Shown here: piece after piece, positions 43,510 through 51,184 of the stretch
Layout: the number at the start of each line of letters is the position of its first letter
How positions within the stretch are numbered: the stretch's first letter is position 1
Assembly: GCA_022827835.1 (NCBI GenBank)
Contig: JAJEIO010000061.1
Location: 186,001 to 250,000, forward strand
DNA from: Candidatus Latescibacterota bacterium
GTDB lineage: Bacteria; Latescibacterota; UBA2968; UBA8231
Reading direction: 5' to 3'
DNA: 64,000 nt
Notes under the pieces: generated by a model
The model's database searches: none
What the model was told of the DNA's origin: nothing
What the model saw: the letters and a program-made list of their open reading frames with translations, nothing else
Program-made: the position numbers and the translations under genes

Positions 43510-43545
43510 TACGGAAAATCGTATTGAGGATACGGAAAATCGTAT
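43510..43545. promoter_or_regulatory. Enhancer (UAS) cluster 2
   Basis: Two copies of TACGGAAAATCGTAT at 43510-43524 and 43531-43545, exactly 21 bp apart. Read as palindromes they are TACG-N6-CGTA, and the junction also forms CGTAT-N5-ATACG. Same half-site as cluster 1. The sigma54 promoter lies about 140 bp downstream. Confidence 0.7.
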
Positions 43546-43619
43546 GTCGCCTTGTGCCGATGGCGAGGCTGTTCATCATATTAAAGACCTATACTATAAT
43601 TTTAAGTATCATGTTTTTC

Positions 43620-43650
43620 AAACCTTTAGGGGCCTCCTAAAGGTTTTTTT
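43620..43650 (+). terminator. Hairpin with T-tract (copy 3)
   Basis: AAACCTTTAGG/CCTAAAGGTTT, an 11-bp stem with a 5-nt loop and T run. Relative to copy 1 the third base pair is changed on both sides (T-A to A-T), keeping the pairing. Confidence 0.8.
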
Positions 43651-43666
43651 GTCGGCGACCGAATTT

Positions 43667-43683
43667 TTGGCACGGAATGTGCA
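43667..43683 (+). promoter_or_regulatory. Sigma54 (-24/-12) promoter 2
   Basis: TTGGCACGGAATGTGCA: GG at 43669-43670 and GC at 43681-43682 with 10 nt between; the -24 element TTGGCACG is a perfect consensus. The start would be near 43694, about 44 nt before the ATG at 43738. It could drive 43738 through 48609. Confidence 0.8.
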
Positions 43684-43737
43684 ATATATATCCTTAGTAG
43701 CGCACCCCATTCACAGCCTTGTAAAAGGAGGCACGTT

Positions 43738-44652
43738 ATGAACTATCGATCTCTATTGATCGTCTGCTTGGCAACCTTGGGCCTGACCGTCGCTGGCTGG
43801 GGGCAAGCCGACGGCAAAATAGCATTTATATCCGACCGCGAGGGGAACAATGACGTGTGGATTATGAATGCGGATGGGAGCGATTCCGTAAATCTGACCC
43901 AAGGACGGGATTGCGCTAGTCCGGTTTGGTCCCCGGATGGCACGAAGATCGCCTATATTGCCGGCGGCGAAATCTGGTTGATGGGTGCCGACGGCAGTAA
44001 TCCGCAACAGGTGACAGACGATGCCGTCGATAAAGCGCGGCTTTGGTGGTCTGAAGACGGGAGTAGTATTTACTATGTCGCCGTCATGACCGAGCCGCTG
44101 CCAGACGAGTGGGACGGCCCTGAGACGTTCGTTACGGCGCTAGACGGCAGTGGCTCGTCGCCTGCGGACTGGAGAGAGGTATATGACCGCTTCCTCCCTG
44201 GTCTTTCCCCAGATAGAACCATAGCAGCATGGCTCACGTTGATAGTGGAATACGATGCAGAGGGCCTTATCTATGCTCACTTCAACTTTTACAGTTACGG
44301 TGATCCCGATGATCACAGGCACCCAGGTATTCTCCTGCCTGAATCGCGCCAGAATAAAGATATATACGGCGAACCCTACGATCATTGGCGGACTTTTCCT
44401 ATCTGGTCGCCCAACGGCATGAGCATTGCCTTCGCTGGTTTTCTCAATGTCATTGGCCAGTTCGATATTTGGGCTGCTGATGTAGCAGAAGCAGACGAGA
44501 AAGGAAGGATCAAATTGACTGACTTGATTAGCTTGACTAACGGCTTGGGGGGACGTGAGCCCGCTTGGCAACCGATTGTCCCTTCGGCTACTGCTACGAG
44601 CGTCGAGGCTCAGACTTGGGGACAGGTCAAATCGCTGATTTCAGTCCCATGA
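43738..44652 (+). CDS. Exported TolB/PD40-type propeller protein a (constant-end family)
   Basis: A 304-aa protein and the first gene after sigma54 promoter 2. Signal peptide MNYRSLLIVCLATLGLTVAG with AAAGGAGG upstream. PD40-like blades follow (SDREGNNDVWIMNADGSDS, PVWSPDGTKIAYIAGGEIW), then a less regular middle and a final blade (FPIWSPNGMSIAFAG). The C-terminus is ATATSVEAQTWGQVKSLIS, the family tail. The payload type matches 45973 and 48735. It probably lies outside the inner membrane; a binding or scaffold role is likely, and no catalytic residues are evident. Confidence 0.85.
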   Translation: MNYRSLLIVCLATLGLTVAGWGQADGKIAFISDREGNNDVWIMNADGSDSVNLTQGRDCASPVWSPDGTKIAYIAGGEIWLMGADGSNPQQVTDDAVDKARLWWSEDGSSIYYVAVMTEPLPDEWDGPETFVTALDGSGSSPADWREVYDRFLPGLSPDRTIAAWLTLIVEYDAEGLIYAHFNFYSYGDPDDHRHPGILLPESRQNKDIYGEPYDHWRTFPIWSPNGMSIAFAGFLNVIGQFDIWAADVAEADEKGRIKLTDLISLTNGLGGREPAWQPIVPSATATSVEAQTWGQVKSLISVP

Positions 44653-44703
44653 CATAATATCTAACCTTCTTATTCAATCTATCCATCCGAAAGGAGGCAC
44701 GTT

Positions 44704-45714
44704 ATGAACTATCGGTCTCTACTGATCGCCTGCTTGGCAACGCTAGGGCTGGCCGTCACTGGCTGGGGGCAAGCCGACGGTACGGATGTTGAACTGCCAG
44801 CGGGGATTGGACAAGCGGTGACGAACAGTGGTGGGGAGGCTTGGGGCGTCGGGGCCATACGCCGGCTGACCAACGACTCGGATTGGGACTGGAAACCGTC
44901 TTGGTCTCCGGATGGCACGCAGATCGCCTTCTCGTCCTCCCGTGCCGGCAACTATGAGATTTACGTGATGGATTCAGATGGGAGCAACCCTCGCCGCCTG
45001 ACCGACCACCCGGCCGAGGACTGGTTTCCGTCTTGGTCTCCAGATGGCCGACACATCGCTTACGTGTCCGGTCGCGACGGCAACTATGCGATTTACGTGA
45101 TAGGTTCGGATGGAAGCAACCCCCGCAACCTGACCAACGACTCGTATCGGCACTATTATCCCTCTTGGTCTCCGGATGGCCGGCACATCGCCTTCGTGAC
45201 TATGCGCAACAGCATTCCTGCGATTTACATGATGGATTCGGATGGGAGCAACCGCCTCCTCCTGACAATCGCCTCGGGGGTCTGGTCTCCGTCTTGGTCT
45301 CCCGATAGCCAATACATCGCCTTCCAGTCCGGTCGCGACGGCAACGATGAGATCTACGTGCTGAGTTCGGATAGGCACTACCGCCGTCGCCTGACCGATC
45401 ACCCAGCTTGGGACCTGCGTCCCTCTTGGTCTCCAGACGGCCGGTACATCGCCTTCGAGTCCAACCGCGACGGCAACTGGGAGATTTACGTGATGGATTC
45501 AGATGGGAGCAATCCTCGCCGTCTGACCGATCACCCGGCTGAAGACAAGTATCCGTCTTGGTCGCCGGATGGCCGGTACATCGCCTTCCAGTCCTCCCGC
45601 GACCACGGCAACTATGAGATTTACGTGATGGACATCGCGTCTTATACCGGCGGGGAGCCGACGGCTGCGGCCGAGACCTCGTGGGGACGGATCAAATCGC
45701 TGCTTTCTCATTAA
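44704..45714 (+). CDS. Exported six-bladed PD40 propeller protein b
   Basis: A 336-aa protein with the family signal peptide (MNYRSLLIACLATLGLAVTG), then six clear PD40 blades of about 43 residues, each with (P)SWSPDGRxIAF and IYVMDSDGSNPRRLT. These form a complete TolB-like propeller. The tail is GGEPTAAAETSWGRIKSLLSH. The blades are also similar at DNA level, so copy number could change by recombination. It starts 51 nt after the previous gene with the same AAAGGAGGCACGTT leader. The same payload type occurs at 50042. Confidence 0.88.
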   Translation: MNYRSLLIACLATLGLAVTGWGQADGTDVELPAGIGQAVTNSGGEAWGVGAIRRLTNDSDWDWKPSWSPDGTQIAFSSSRAGNYEIYVMDSDGSNPRRLTDHPAEDWFPSWSPDGRHIAYVSGRDGNYAIYVIGSDGSNPRNLTNDSYRHYYPSWSPDGRHIAFVTMRNSIPAIYMMDSDGSNRLLLTIASGVWSPSWSPDSQYIAFQSGRDGNDEIYVLSSDRHYRRRLTDHPAWDLRPSWSPDGRYIAFESNRDGNWEIYVMDSDGSNPRRLTDHPAEDKYPSWSPDGRYIAFQSSRDHGNYEIYVMDIASYTGGEPTAAAETSWGRIKSLLSH

Positions 45715-45715
45715 T

Positions 45716-45765
45716 CGCGCCTCGTCCGTAGGGACAGTGCGGAGCGCAAGCCGCTCCTACGCGCC
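45716..45765. repeat. Dispersed hairpin repeat, copy R3
   Basis: Starts immediately after the TAA of gene b. Stem sequence has drifted (GTAGGGACAG against CCGCTCCTAC), so pairing is weaker than in R2. Confidence 0.65.
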
Positions 45766-45830
45766 TTGCCACTTGTGCTACCACATGGAGGATACGGGTT
45801 GCGCCGACCGAAGACGTCGCAAGCGGCTAA

Positions 45831-45937
45831 CACGAAAAGTCGTGAGCGCACCCCATTCCCAATCTTCCGAAGTGTATATCTATAAGGTCGAGGTGGACGG
45901 ACAGGTGGAAGCGAAAAAAACGACCAAGCTACCATAA
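45831..45937 (+). pseudogene. UAS relic and end fragment of a FlgD-domain protein gene
   Basis: CACGAAAAGTCGTG at 45831-45844 is a lone UAS-like unit. It is joined to GCGCACCCCATTC, which elsewhere lies downstream of the sigma54 promoter. From 45866 a frame reads SEVYIYKVEVDGQVEAKK and ends TKLP at 45937, matching the end of a FlgD/T9SS-like module (GAYLYQVRVGDQLRTRK). The rest of that gene is gone. The 45715-45972 gap thus holds R3 and fused scraps. Confidence 0.55.
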
Positions 45938-45972
45938 GGAATGAGGTCTAACCTTCTGAAAGGAGGCGCGTT

Positions 45973-46938
45973 ATGAACTATCGGTATCTACTGATTACCT
46001 GCTTGGCAACGCTGGGACTGGCCGTCGGGGGGCAAGCCAGCGATAAAATAACATTTGTCTCCGACCGCGAGGGGGCCTCCGACATTTGGATTATGAATGC
46101 GGATGGGAGCGACCCCGTCAACCTGACCCAAGGACGGGACTGCGCTAGCCCGGCTTGGTCGCCGGATGGTACGCAGATCGCCTATATTGCCAGCGGCGAA
46201 ATCTGGTTGATGAATGCCGACGGCAGTAATCCGCAACAGGTGACAGATGATTCAGTCGATAAAGCGCGGCTTTTTTGGTCTGAAGATGGGAGTAGCATTT
46301 ACTATGTCGCCGTCCCGACCTTGCCGCTTCCGGACGAGTGGGCCCCTGATGCGTTCGTTACGGGGCTGGATGGCAGTGGCTCCTCGCCCGTGGACTGGAG
46401 AGAAGTATATAGCCGCTTCCTCCCTGGTGTTTCCCCTGACGGAAGCCAACTATCAACTGTCACGTTGTGGGACGGAGAGGGGGGCCATAGGCATGGCCCC
46501 CGCATTCTCCGGCCGGGGGAGCCCGGCACTGTCCGGCCGGGGGAGCCCTACACAGCAAAGCACAGGCGCTACGAAGCGGGCCGTGTCCATGCTCTCTTCT
46601 ATGTCGGCACCAGTGCCAGTGATCACATGCACTCAGGTGATCTCCTGCCTGAATCACTGCAGAATAAGCTGATATATACCGAACCCTACGAAGAGTGGCG
46701 AGCCTACCCTACTTGGTCGCCCGACGGCCTGAGAATAGCCTTCGCTAGTTTTCTCGATTTCATGGGTCAGTTTGAGATTTGGGCGGCTGATACAGACGGG
46801 GACAACTGGGTCGAGTTGACCAACGGCTTAGGTGGGCGTGAGCCCGCTTGGCGACCTGTCGTCCCTTCTGCTGCCACGAGCGTCGAGTCCCAGTCGTGGG
46901 GTCGGATCAAATCGCTGCTTTCAACAGGTACTCATTAA
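45973..46938 (+). CDS. Exported TolB/PD40-type propeller protein c
   Basis: A 321-aa protein of the same payload type as 43738 (SDREGASDIWIMNADGSDP, CASPAWSPDGTQIAYIASGEIW, DKARLFWSEDGSSIYYV). A central insert has a small repeated Pro/Gly-rich unit (RPGEPGTVRPGEPYT). Signal peptide MNYRYLLITCLATLGLAVGG; tail AATSVESQSWGRIKSLLSTGTH is the longest form of the family tail. Leader GAAAGGAGGCGCGTT. It is followed directly by repeat R4 and the second FG-GAP gene. Confidence 0.85.
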   Translation: MNYRYLLITCLATLGLAVGGQASDKITFVSDREGASDIWIMNADGSDPVNLTQGRDCASPAWSPDGTQIAYIASGEIWLMNADGSNPQQVTDDSVDKARLFWSEDGSSIYYVAVPTLPLPDEWAPDAFVTGLDGSGSSPVDWREVYSRFLPGVSPDGSQLSTVTLWDGEGGHRHGPRILRPGEPGTVRPGEPYTAKHRRYEAGRVHALFYVGTSASDHMHSGDLLPESLQNKLIYTEPYEEWRAYPTWSPDGLRIAFASFLDFMGQFEIWAADTDGDNWVELTNGLGGREPAWRPVVPSAATSVESQSWGRIKSLLSTGTH

Positions 46939-46940
46939 TC

Positions 46941-46984
46941 GCGCCTCGTGCGTAGGGGTGGTGCGGAGCGCAAGCCGTTCCTTG
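46941..46984. repeat. Dispersed hairpin repeat, copy R4
   Basis: GCGCCTCGTGCGTAGGGGTGG at the left; the right side is truncated (CCGTTCCTTGCTC). It lies between gene c and FG-GAP gene 2, the same place R1 holds before FG-GAP gene 1. Confidence 0.65.
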
Positions 46985-47007
46985 CTCTTAACCTCAGGAG
47001 GTAAACC

Positions 47008-48609
47008 ATGCACCGCTTTATCGTAGCTATTTTGCTGTTGGCGGCTCCATACGGGGCTTTTGCCTCTCCCGGTGCGTTGTTCGCAGAATCCGACTTTTTC
47101 ACTCTTGGCCTAGGCATCGGCTCGGGATTCACTGATGGTACCGGCGTTTTGGGCGATGTAGATGGCGATGGGGATGTGGATCTCGTGGTAGGTTGGAATC
47201 GTTGGTCGGTGTACGCAGAGGACAGAAACTCGGAAGAGCACCTTACACATTGGGGCTGGACCGTGGCGTCTAACGACGGCTTGGGTGGCTTGGTTTCCAC
47301 CCGCGACGTCATGCACGCAAAAAGAGAAGCAGGAGCAAGCAGCTCACCCATCGTTAGTCTCTATGGGAACGACTTCGACGGGGATGGACTCTTGGATTTG
47401 GCCTTTGAGGAAGGATTGAACCTCGAACTGTGGCACAACCGGGGCGAGGACGGCTTTGCAACCATCCTGCAACTGCCCAATGTCGGTTTTGTCGGCCTAG
47501 CCGATGGCGAAGGCGATGGCGATTTGGACCTGTTGGTCATGGAGTATGAGGACTCTGAAGACGAGCACACCCACGATGGGACATCCCAAGCGACCCTGTG
47601 GTTCAACGATGGCGACGCGGCGTTTGTCCGCAGCGAGCGATTCACCCTCGACAGCGAGGCGGGGTTCTGGCCTAGGCTTTGGCCCGCCGAGCAATCGTTG
47701 GGAGCGGGAGGGGCTATGCGGCTGTTATGGACCCGATCGTGTTCTCAGCAGCTCCGAGAGGCTGGGCCGACGGGGATTTGGCTGACCCAGCCGTGGGCGG
47801 CCAGCGCGGAGCCGCCGCATTTTTTTGACTTTATGGTCAGCCCCTGTTACTCCACCCTTCTACAGGCCGGTCGCGGTGGGCAGGTAGATTTAGTTGGCAT
47901 CGCCGAGCTAACCGCACACACTTACCACGGCTTAGCGCTGTGGCGTCTGAACGCCTCGGGCGCGGTGGCACGCCACACGCTGCTCGACTCGCAGGTACAC
48001 GTGCAAGGTCGTCCCCTCGTCAGCGACCTCAACGGCGATGGTCTGCCGGACGTGGCCTTGGTCGATGGCAACTTGGAAACGGGTCCGGCCTTAGTCGTCT
48101 TGCTCGGCCAGCGCGATGGCGTGCCCGTGCTCGAAGGTCGCTACCGCCTGCCGGGCACGAGGGGGCACGAGGTGCTTGCCGGCGACCTCAACGGCGATGG
48201 GGCCGCCGATCTGGTCGTGCTGGGGCAGAATGAGGATGGCGAGCCTCTCGATGTTCTTGGCGGGGCTTTTGTTTTTATCAACCAGAGCAGTCCACCCACC
48301 GCCGTAGCCGTTGAGCAGGCTACGCCGTCGGACTTTGTCTTGGGTGCGAACTATCCCAATCCGTTTAATCCGGCCACAACCATCCCCCTGTCGGTGCCCG
48401 ACGGCGCCGCGACTGTGGACGTAGGCATCTACAACCTCTTGGGACAGCTTGTGCGCCAAGTGTGGACGGGTCCGTTGGCGGCGGGCGAACACCGGCTGAC
48501 TTGGGATGGCCGAGATGGGCAGGGCCGCCCTGTCGCCTCTGGAGCCTATTTGTATCAGCTACGCGTGGGTGATCAGCTGCGCACCCGAAAAATGGTCAAG
48601 CTCAAATAG
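47008..48609 (+). CDS. Exported FG-GAP/VCBS repeat protein with FlgD-like C-terminal domain (2)
   Basis: A 533-aa paralogue of 38335. Signal peptide MHRFIVAILLLAAPYGAFA with AGGAGGTAAA upstream. FG-GAP motifs DVDGDGDVDLVV, DFDGDGLLDLAF, GEGDGDLDLLV, DLNGDGLPDVAL and DLNGDGAADLVV. The C-terminal FlgD/T9SS-like module (NYPNPFNPATTIPLSVPDG ... GAYLYQLRVGD) is nearly identical to the other copies, while the middle differs by short indels in acidic loops. It has the single form of the EGRYRL unit that is duplicated in copy 1. Confidence 0.9.
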   Translation: MHRFIVAILLLAAPYGAFASPGALFAESDFFTLGLGIGSGFTDGTGVLGDVDGDGDVDLVVGWNRWSVYAEDRNSEEHLTHWGWTVASNDGLGGLVSTRDVMHAKREAGASSSPIVSLYGNDFDGDGLLDLAFEEGLNLELWHNRGEDGFATILQLPNVGFVGLADGEGDGDLDLLVMEYEDSEDEHTHDGTSQATLWFNDGDAAFVRSERFTLDSEAGFWPRLWPAEQSLGAGGAMRLLWTRSCSQQLREAGPTGIWLTQPWAASAEPPHFFDFMVSPCYSTLLQAGRGGQVDLVGIAELTAHTYHGLALWRLNASGAVARHTLLDSQVHVQGRPLVSDLNGDGLPDVALVDGNLETGPALVVLLGQRDGVPVLEGRYRLPGTRGHEVLAGDLNGDGAADLVVLGQNEDGEPLDVLGGAFVFINQSSPPTAVAVEQATPSDFVLGANYPNPFNPATTIPLSVPDGAATVDVGIYNLLGQLVRQVWTGPLAAGEHRLTWDGRDGQGRPVASGAYLYQLRVGDQLRTRKMVKLK

Positions 48610-48630
48610 CGCGATCTGACATCGCGCCTC

Positions 48631-48659
48631 GCCTTTAGGGTATTCCTAAAAGCTTTTTT
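48631..48659 (+). terminator. Degenerate hairpin with T-tract (copy 4)
   Basis: GCCTTTAGG-N5-CCTAAAAGC with one C-A mismatch, then six T. It lies 21 nt after FG-GAP 2; the usual R repeat and UAS region have been deleted between them. Confidence 0.6.
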
Positions 48660-48734
48660 GTCGGCGGTCGTATTTTTGTGCCTATATTTCCTCCGTAGCG
48701 CACCTTATCCTAACCTTATGAAAGGAGCCATGTT

Positions 48735-49700
48735 ATGAACTATCGATCTCTACTAATCGCCTGCTTGGCAACGCTGGGGCTGGCCGTCGCTGGCTGGGGG
48801 CAAGCCGACGGTAAAATTGCATTTACCTCCCACCGCGACGGACACGATGACGTGTGGATTATGAATGCGGATGGGAGCGACCCCGTCAACTTAACCCAAG
48901 GTCGGCATGGGCAGTGCGTTAGCCTAACTTGGTCTCCAGATGGCACGAAGATCGCCTATCTCGCCTTCGCCTTTAGAGACGAGCCCGATTCCGATGGTGC
49001 CATTTGGGTCGATTATTCCGTTGCCGATATCTGGGTGATGGACGCCGATGGAGGCAACTCGCAACAAGTGGGATCTCTAACTCCCGGAAATGAAATGCTT
49101 TTTTGGGCTGAAGACGGAAGTAGCGTTTACTACTACCTGCGGGACCCCCAACAGCTATTCGCTGTGGCGCTGGACGGCAGTGGTTCCTCACCTATATCTC
49201 GGACGGACGGGACTGGAATAGTCCGCCGGTTCTTCGATAATCGCGATCGTTCTCCAGACGGGACTAAACGAGCAACCGTCGTGTTGCAGGACCCCGAGGG
49301 CAATGCCTATCTACGCCTAGATAGCTACGCTCCTATACGCCTAGCGGGCCTAGCTGGCTACCCCCCTACTGAGGGGCCGCAGCCTTCTGATCAAATAGCA
49401 GATTTTTCGGAGATTCTCCTTCCTGATCTACCCTATCAACAAGCAGAACTTGAACCTGGCTGGTCTAGAGTATCCCATGCTACTTGGTCGCCCGACAGCA
49501 TGAGAATCGCCTTCTATGCCAACAGCGAGCAAGGATACAGGGAAGTTTGGGTTGTTGATATAGACGGGAGCAACTTGGTCAATCTGACCAACGGTTTGGG
49601 CGGAGATTATCCCGCTTGGCAACCTGTCGTCCCTGCTGCTACTGCGACGAGCGTCGAGTCCCAGTCGTGGGGACGGATTAAATCGTTGCTTGCTCATTAA
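48735..49700 (+). CDS. Exported TolB/PD40-type propeller protein d, apparently without a sigma54 promoter
   Basis: A 321-aa protein; signal peptide MNYRSLLIACLATLGLAVAG, PD40 blades (SHRDGHDDVWIMNADGSDP, SLTWSPDGTKIAYLAF, HATWSPDSMRIAFYAN) and tail ATSVESQSWGRIKSLLAH. Same payload class as 43738 and 45973 but more diverged. Upstream, the leader (CCTATATTTCCTCCGTAGCG) aligns with the other units, but the stretch that should hold TGGCACGGAA is missing (48668-48682). The gene may be silent or depend on readthrough past hairpin 4. Confidence 0.83.
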   Translation: MNYRSLLIACLATLGLAVAGWGQADGKIAFTSHRDGHDDVWIMNADGSDPVNLTQGRHGQCVSLTWSPDGTKIAYLAFAFRDEPDSDGAIWVDYSVADIWVMDADGGNSQQVGSLTPGNEMLFWAEDGSSVYYYLRDPQQLFAVALDGSGSSPISRTDGTGIVRRFFDNRDRSPDGTKRATVVLQDPEGNAYLRLDSYAPIRLAGLAGYPPTEGPQPSDQIADFSEILLPDLPYQQAELEPGWSRVSHATWSPDSMRIAFYANSEQGYREVWVVDIDGSNLVNLTNGLGGDYPAWQPVVPAATATSVESQSWGRIKSLLAH

Positions 49701-49701
49701 T

Positions 49702-49757
49702 CGCGCCGCGTGCGTAGGGGCGGTGCGGAGCGCAAGCCGCGGCCGCCCCTACGCGCC
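49702..49757. repeat. Dispersed hairpin repeat, copy R5
   Basis: CGTAGGGGCGG and GGCCGCCCCTACG flank TGCGGAGCGCAAGCCGC; a 6-nt insertion in the right arm lengthens the loop. It directly follows gene d. Confidence 0.7.
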
Positions 49758-49796
49758 CTTCCGCTTGCGCCGACCGAAGAAGTCGCAAGCGGCCAA

Positions 49797-49852
49797 CACG
49801 GAAAGTCGTGGAAAATCCACGAAAAATCGTGAATATTCCACGAAAAAACGTG
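49797..49852. promoter_or_regulatory. Enhancer (UAS) cluster 3: three phased palindromes
   Basis: Three CACG-N6-CGTG units at 49797-49810, 49818-49831 and 49839-49852, each exactly 21 bp from the next; the N6 spacers are A-rich. Geometry equals cluster 2 but the half-site is CGTG rather than CGTA. The sigma54 promoter is about 150 bp downstream. No regulator gene is adjacent. Confidence 0.7.
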
Positions 49853-49925
49853 GGAAACTTTGCGCCGATGGCTGAGATTGCACACGTAGAAAAGCTCGTC
49901 TCATGTTTTAAGTGTTATGTTTTCC

Positions 49926-49956
49926 AAGCCTTTAGGGTATTCCTAAAGGCTTTTTT
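49926..49956 (+). terminator. Hairpin with T-tract (copy 5)
   Basis: AAGCCTTTAGG/CCTAAAGGCTT, 11 bp with a 5-nt loop and T run. The third pair is G-C here, against T-A in copy 1 and A-T in copy 3. Confidence 0.8.
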
Positions 49957-49972
49957 GTTGTTGGTCGTATTT

Positions 49973-49989
49973 CTGGCACGGAATGTGCA
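49973..49989 (+). promoter_or_regulatory. Sigma54 (-24/-12) promoter 3
   Basis: CTGGCACGGAATGTGCA: GG at 49975-49976 and GC at 49987-49988 with 10 nt between. Nearly identical to promoter 2. The start would be near 50000, about 42 nt before the ATG at 50042. Confidence 0.8.
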
Positions 49990-50041
49990 TATATTCCTTC
50001 GTAGCGCACCCCATTCATAACCTTCTGAAAGGAGCCACGTT

Positions 50042-51094
50042 ATGAACAATCGATCTCTACTGATCGCCTGCTTGGCAACGCTGGGACTGGCCGTCGCTGG
50101 CTGGGGACAAGCCGACGGTACGGATGTTGACAATCCGGCCGATCCATCGTTGTCGGCGGGGATTGGGCAAGCGGTGACGAGCAGTGGTGAGGGAGCTTGG
50201 GTCGTCGGAGCTATCCGCCGCTTGACTGACTACTCGGCCAGCTACAGCTCTCCGTCTTGGTCTCCGGATGGCCAGCACATCGCCTTCGGGTTCGAGCGCG
50301 ACGGCAGGGCTAAAATTTATGTGATAGGTTCGGATGGGAGTAACTTCCGCCGCCTGACCGATCACCCAGCTTGGGCCGCGCTTCCCACTTGGTCTCCGGA
50401 TGGTCGGCACATCGCCTTCGTGTCCGAGCGCGGCGTCAGCGATATTTATGTGACAGGTTCGGATGGAAGCGACCGTCGCAACCTGACCAACGACTCGCAT
50501 TGGGACTGGGCTCCGTCTTGGTCTCCAGACGGCCAACACATCGCCTACGTGTCCCGGCGCGGTAGCTACGGCAAGGCTGAGATTTACGCGATAGGTTCGG
50601 ATGGGAGCAACTCCCGCCGCCTGACCGATCTCCCGGGTGGGGTCGAGTCTCCGTCTTGGTCTCCCGATGGTCGGCACATCGCCTTCGTGTTCGAGCGCGG
50701 TGCCAGCGATATTTACGTGATGGGTTCGGATGGGAGCAATCCCCGCCGCCTGACCGACCGCGGCCTGACGGACGACTCGGTCGACTACAGGTCTCCGTCT
50801 TGGTCTCCCGACGGCCAGTACATCGCCTTTGAGTCCGAGTGGTACGACAGGGTTGGGATTTATGTGATGGGATCGGATGGGAGCAACCCCCGCCGTCTGA
50901 CGGACGACTCGGCCAACTACAGGTCTCCGTCTTGGTCTCCCGATGGTCGGTACATCGCCTTTGAATCCAACCGCGATGGCGACTGGGGGATTTACGTGAT
51001 GGACATCGCGTCTTATGTCGGTGGGGAGCCGACGGCCGTGGACGAGACCTCGTGGGGGCAGATCAAATCGCTGCCTGCAACAGGGTCTCGTTAA
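50042..51094 (+). CDS. Exported six-bladed PD40 propeller protein e
   Basis: A 350-aa homologue of 44704. Signal peptide MNNRSLLIACLATLGLAVAG; an 11-residue Asp/Pro-rich stretch differs from 44704; then six PD40 blades (SPSWSPDGQHIAFGFERDG, IYVIGSDGSNFRRLTDHP and so on). One blade boundary has an extra RGLTDDSVDYRS. The tail is GGEPTAVDETSWGQIKSLPATGSR. It is the first gene after sigma54 promoter 3. Confidence 0.88.
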   Translation: MNNRSLLIACLATLGLAVAGWGQADGTDVDNPADPSLSAGIGQAVTSSGEGAWVVGAIRRLTDYSASYSSPSWSPDGQHIAFGFERDGRAKIYVIGSDGSNFRRLTDHPAWAALPTWSPDGRHIAFVSERGVSDIYVTGSDGSDRRNLTNDSHWDWAPSWSPDGQHIAYVSRRGSYGKAEIYAIGSDGSNSRRLTDLPGGVESPSWSPDGRHIAFVFERGASDIYVMGSDGSNPRRLTDRGLTDDSVDYRSPSWSPDGQYIAFESEWYDRVGIYVMGSDGSNPRRLTDDSANYRSPSWSPDGRYIAFESNRDGDWGIYVMDIASYVGGEPTAVDETSWGQIKSLPATGSR

Positions 51095-51095
51095 T

Positions 51096-51145
51096 CGCGC
51101 CTCGTGCGTAGGGGAAGTGCGGAGCGCAAGCCGTCCCTACGTGTC
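51096..51145. repeat. Dispersed hairpin repeat, copy R6
   Basis: CGTAGGGGAAGTGCGGAGCG ... CCGTCCCTACG, directly after the stop of gene e and before FG-GAP gene 3. Confidence 0.65.
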
Positions 51146-51184
51146 TTTCTGCACGAATCCACCCTTTGACCGAGGAGGTCAACT

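Noticed and set aside
44861-45640. Tandem DNA repeats of about 130 bp
   Set aside because: They are the blades of the PD40 propeller protein, so a coding repeat and not a separate element.
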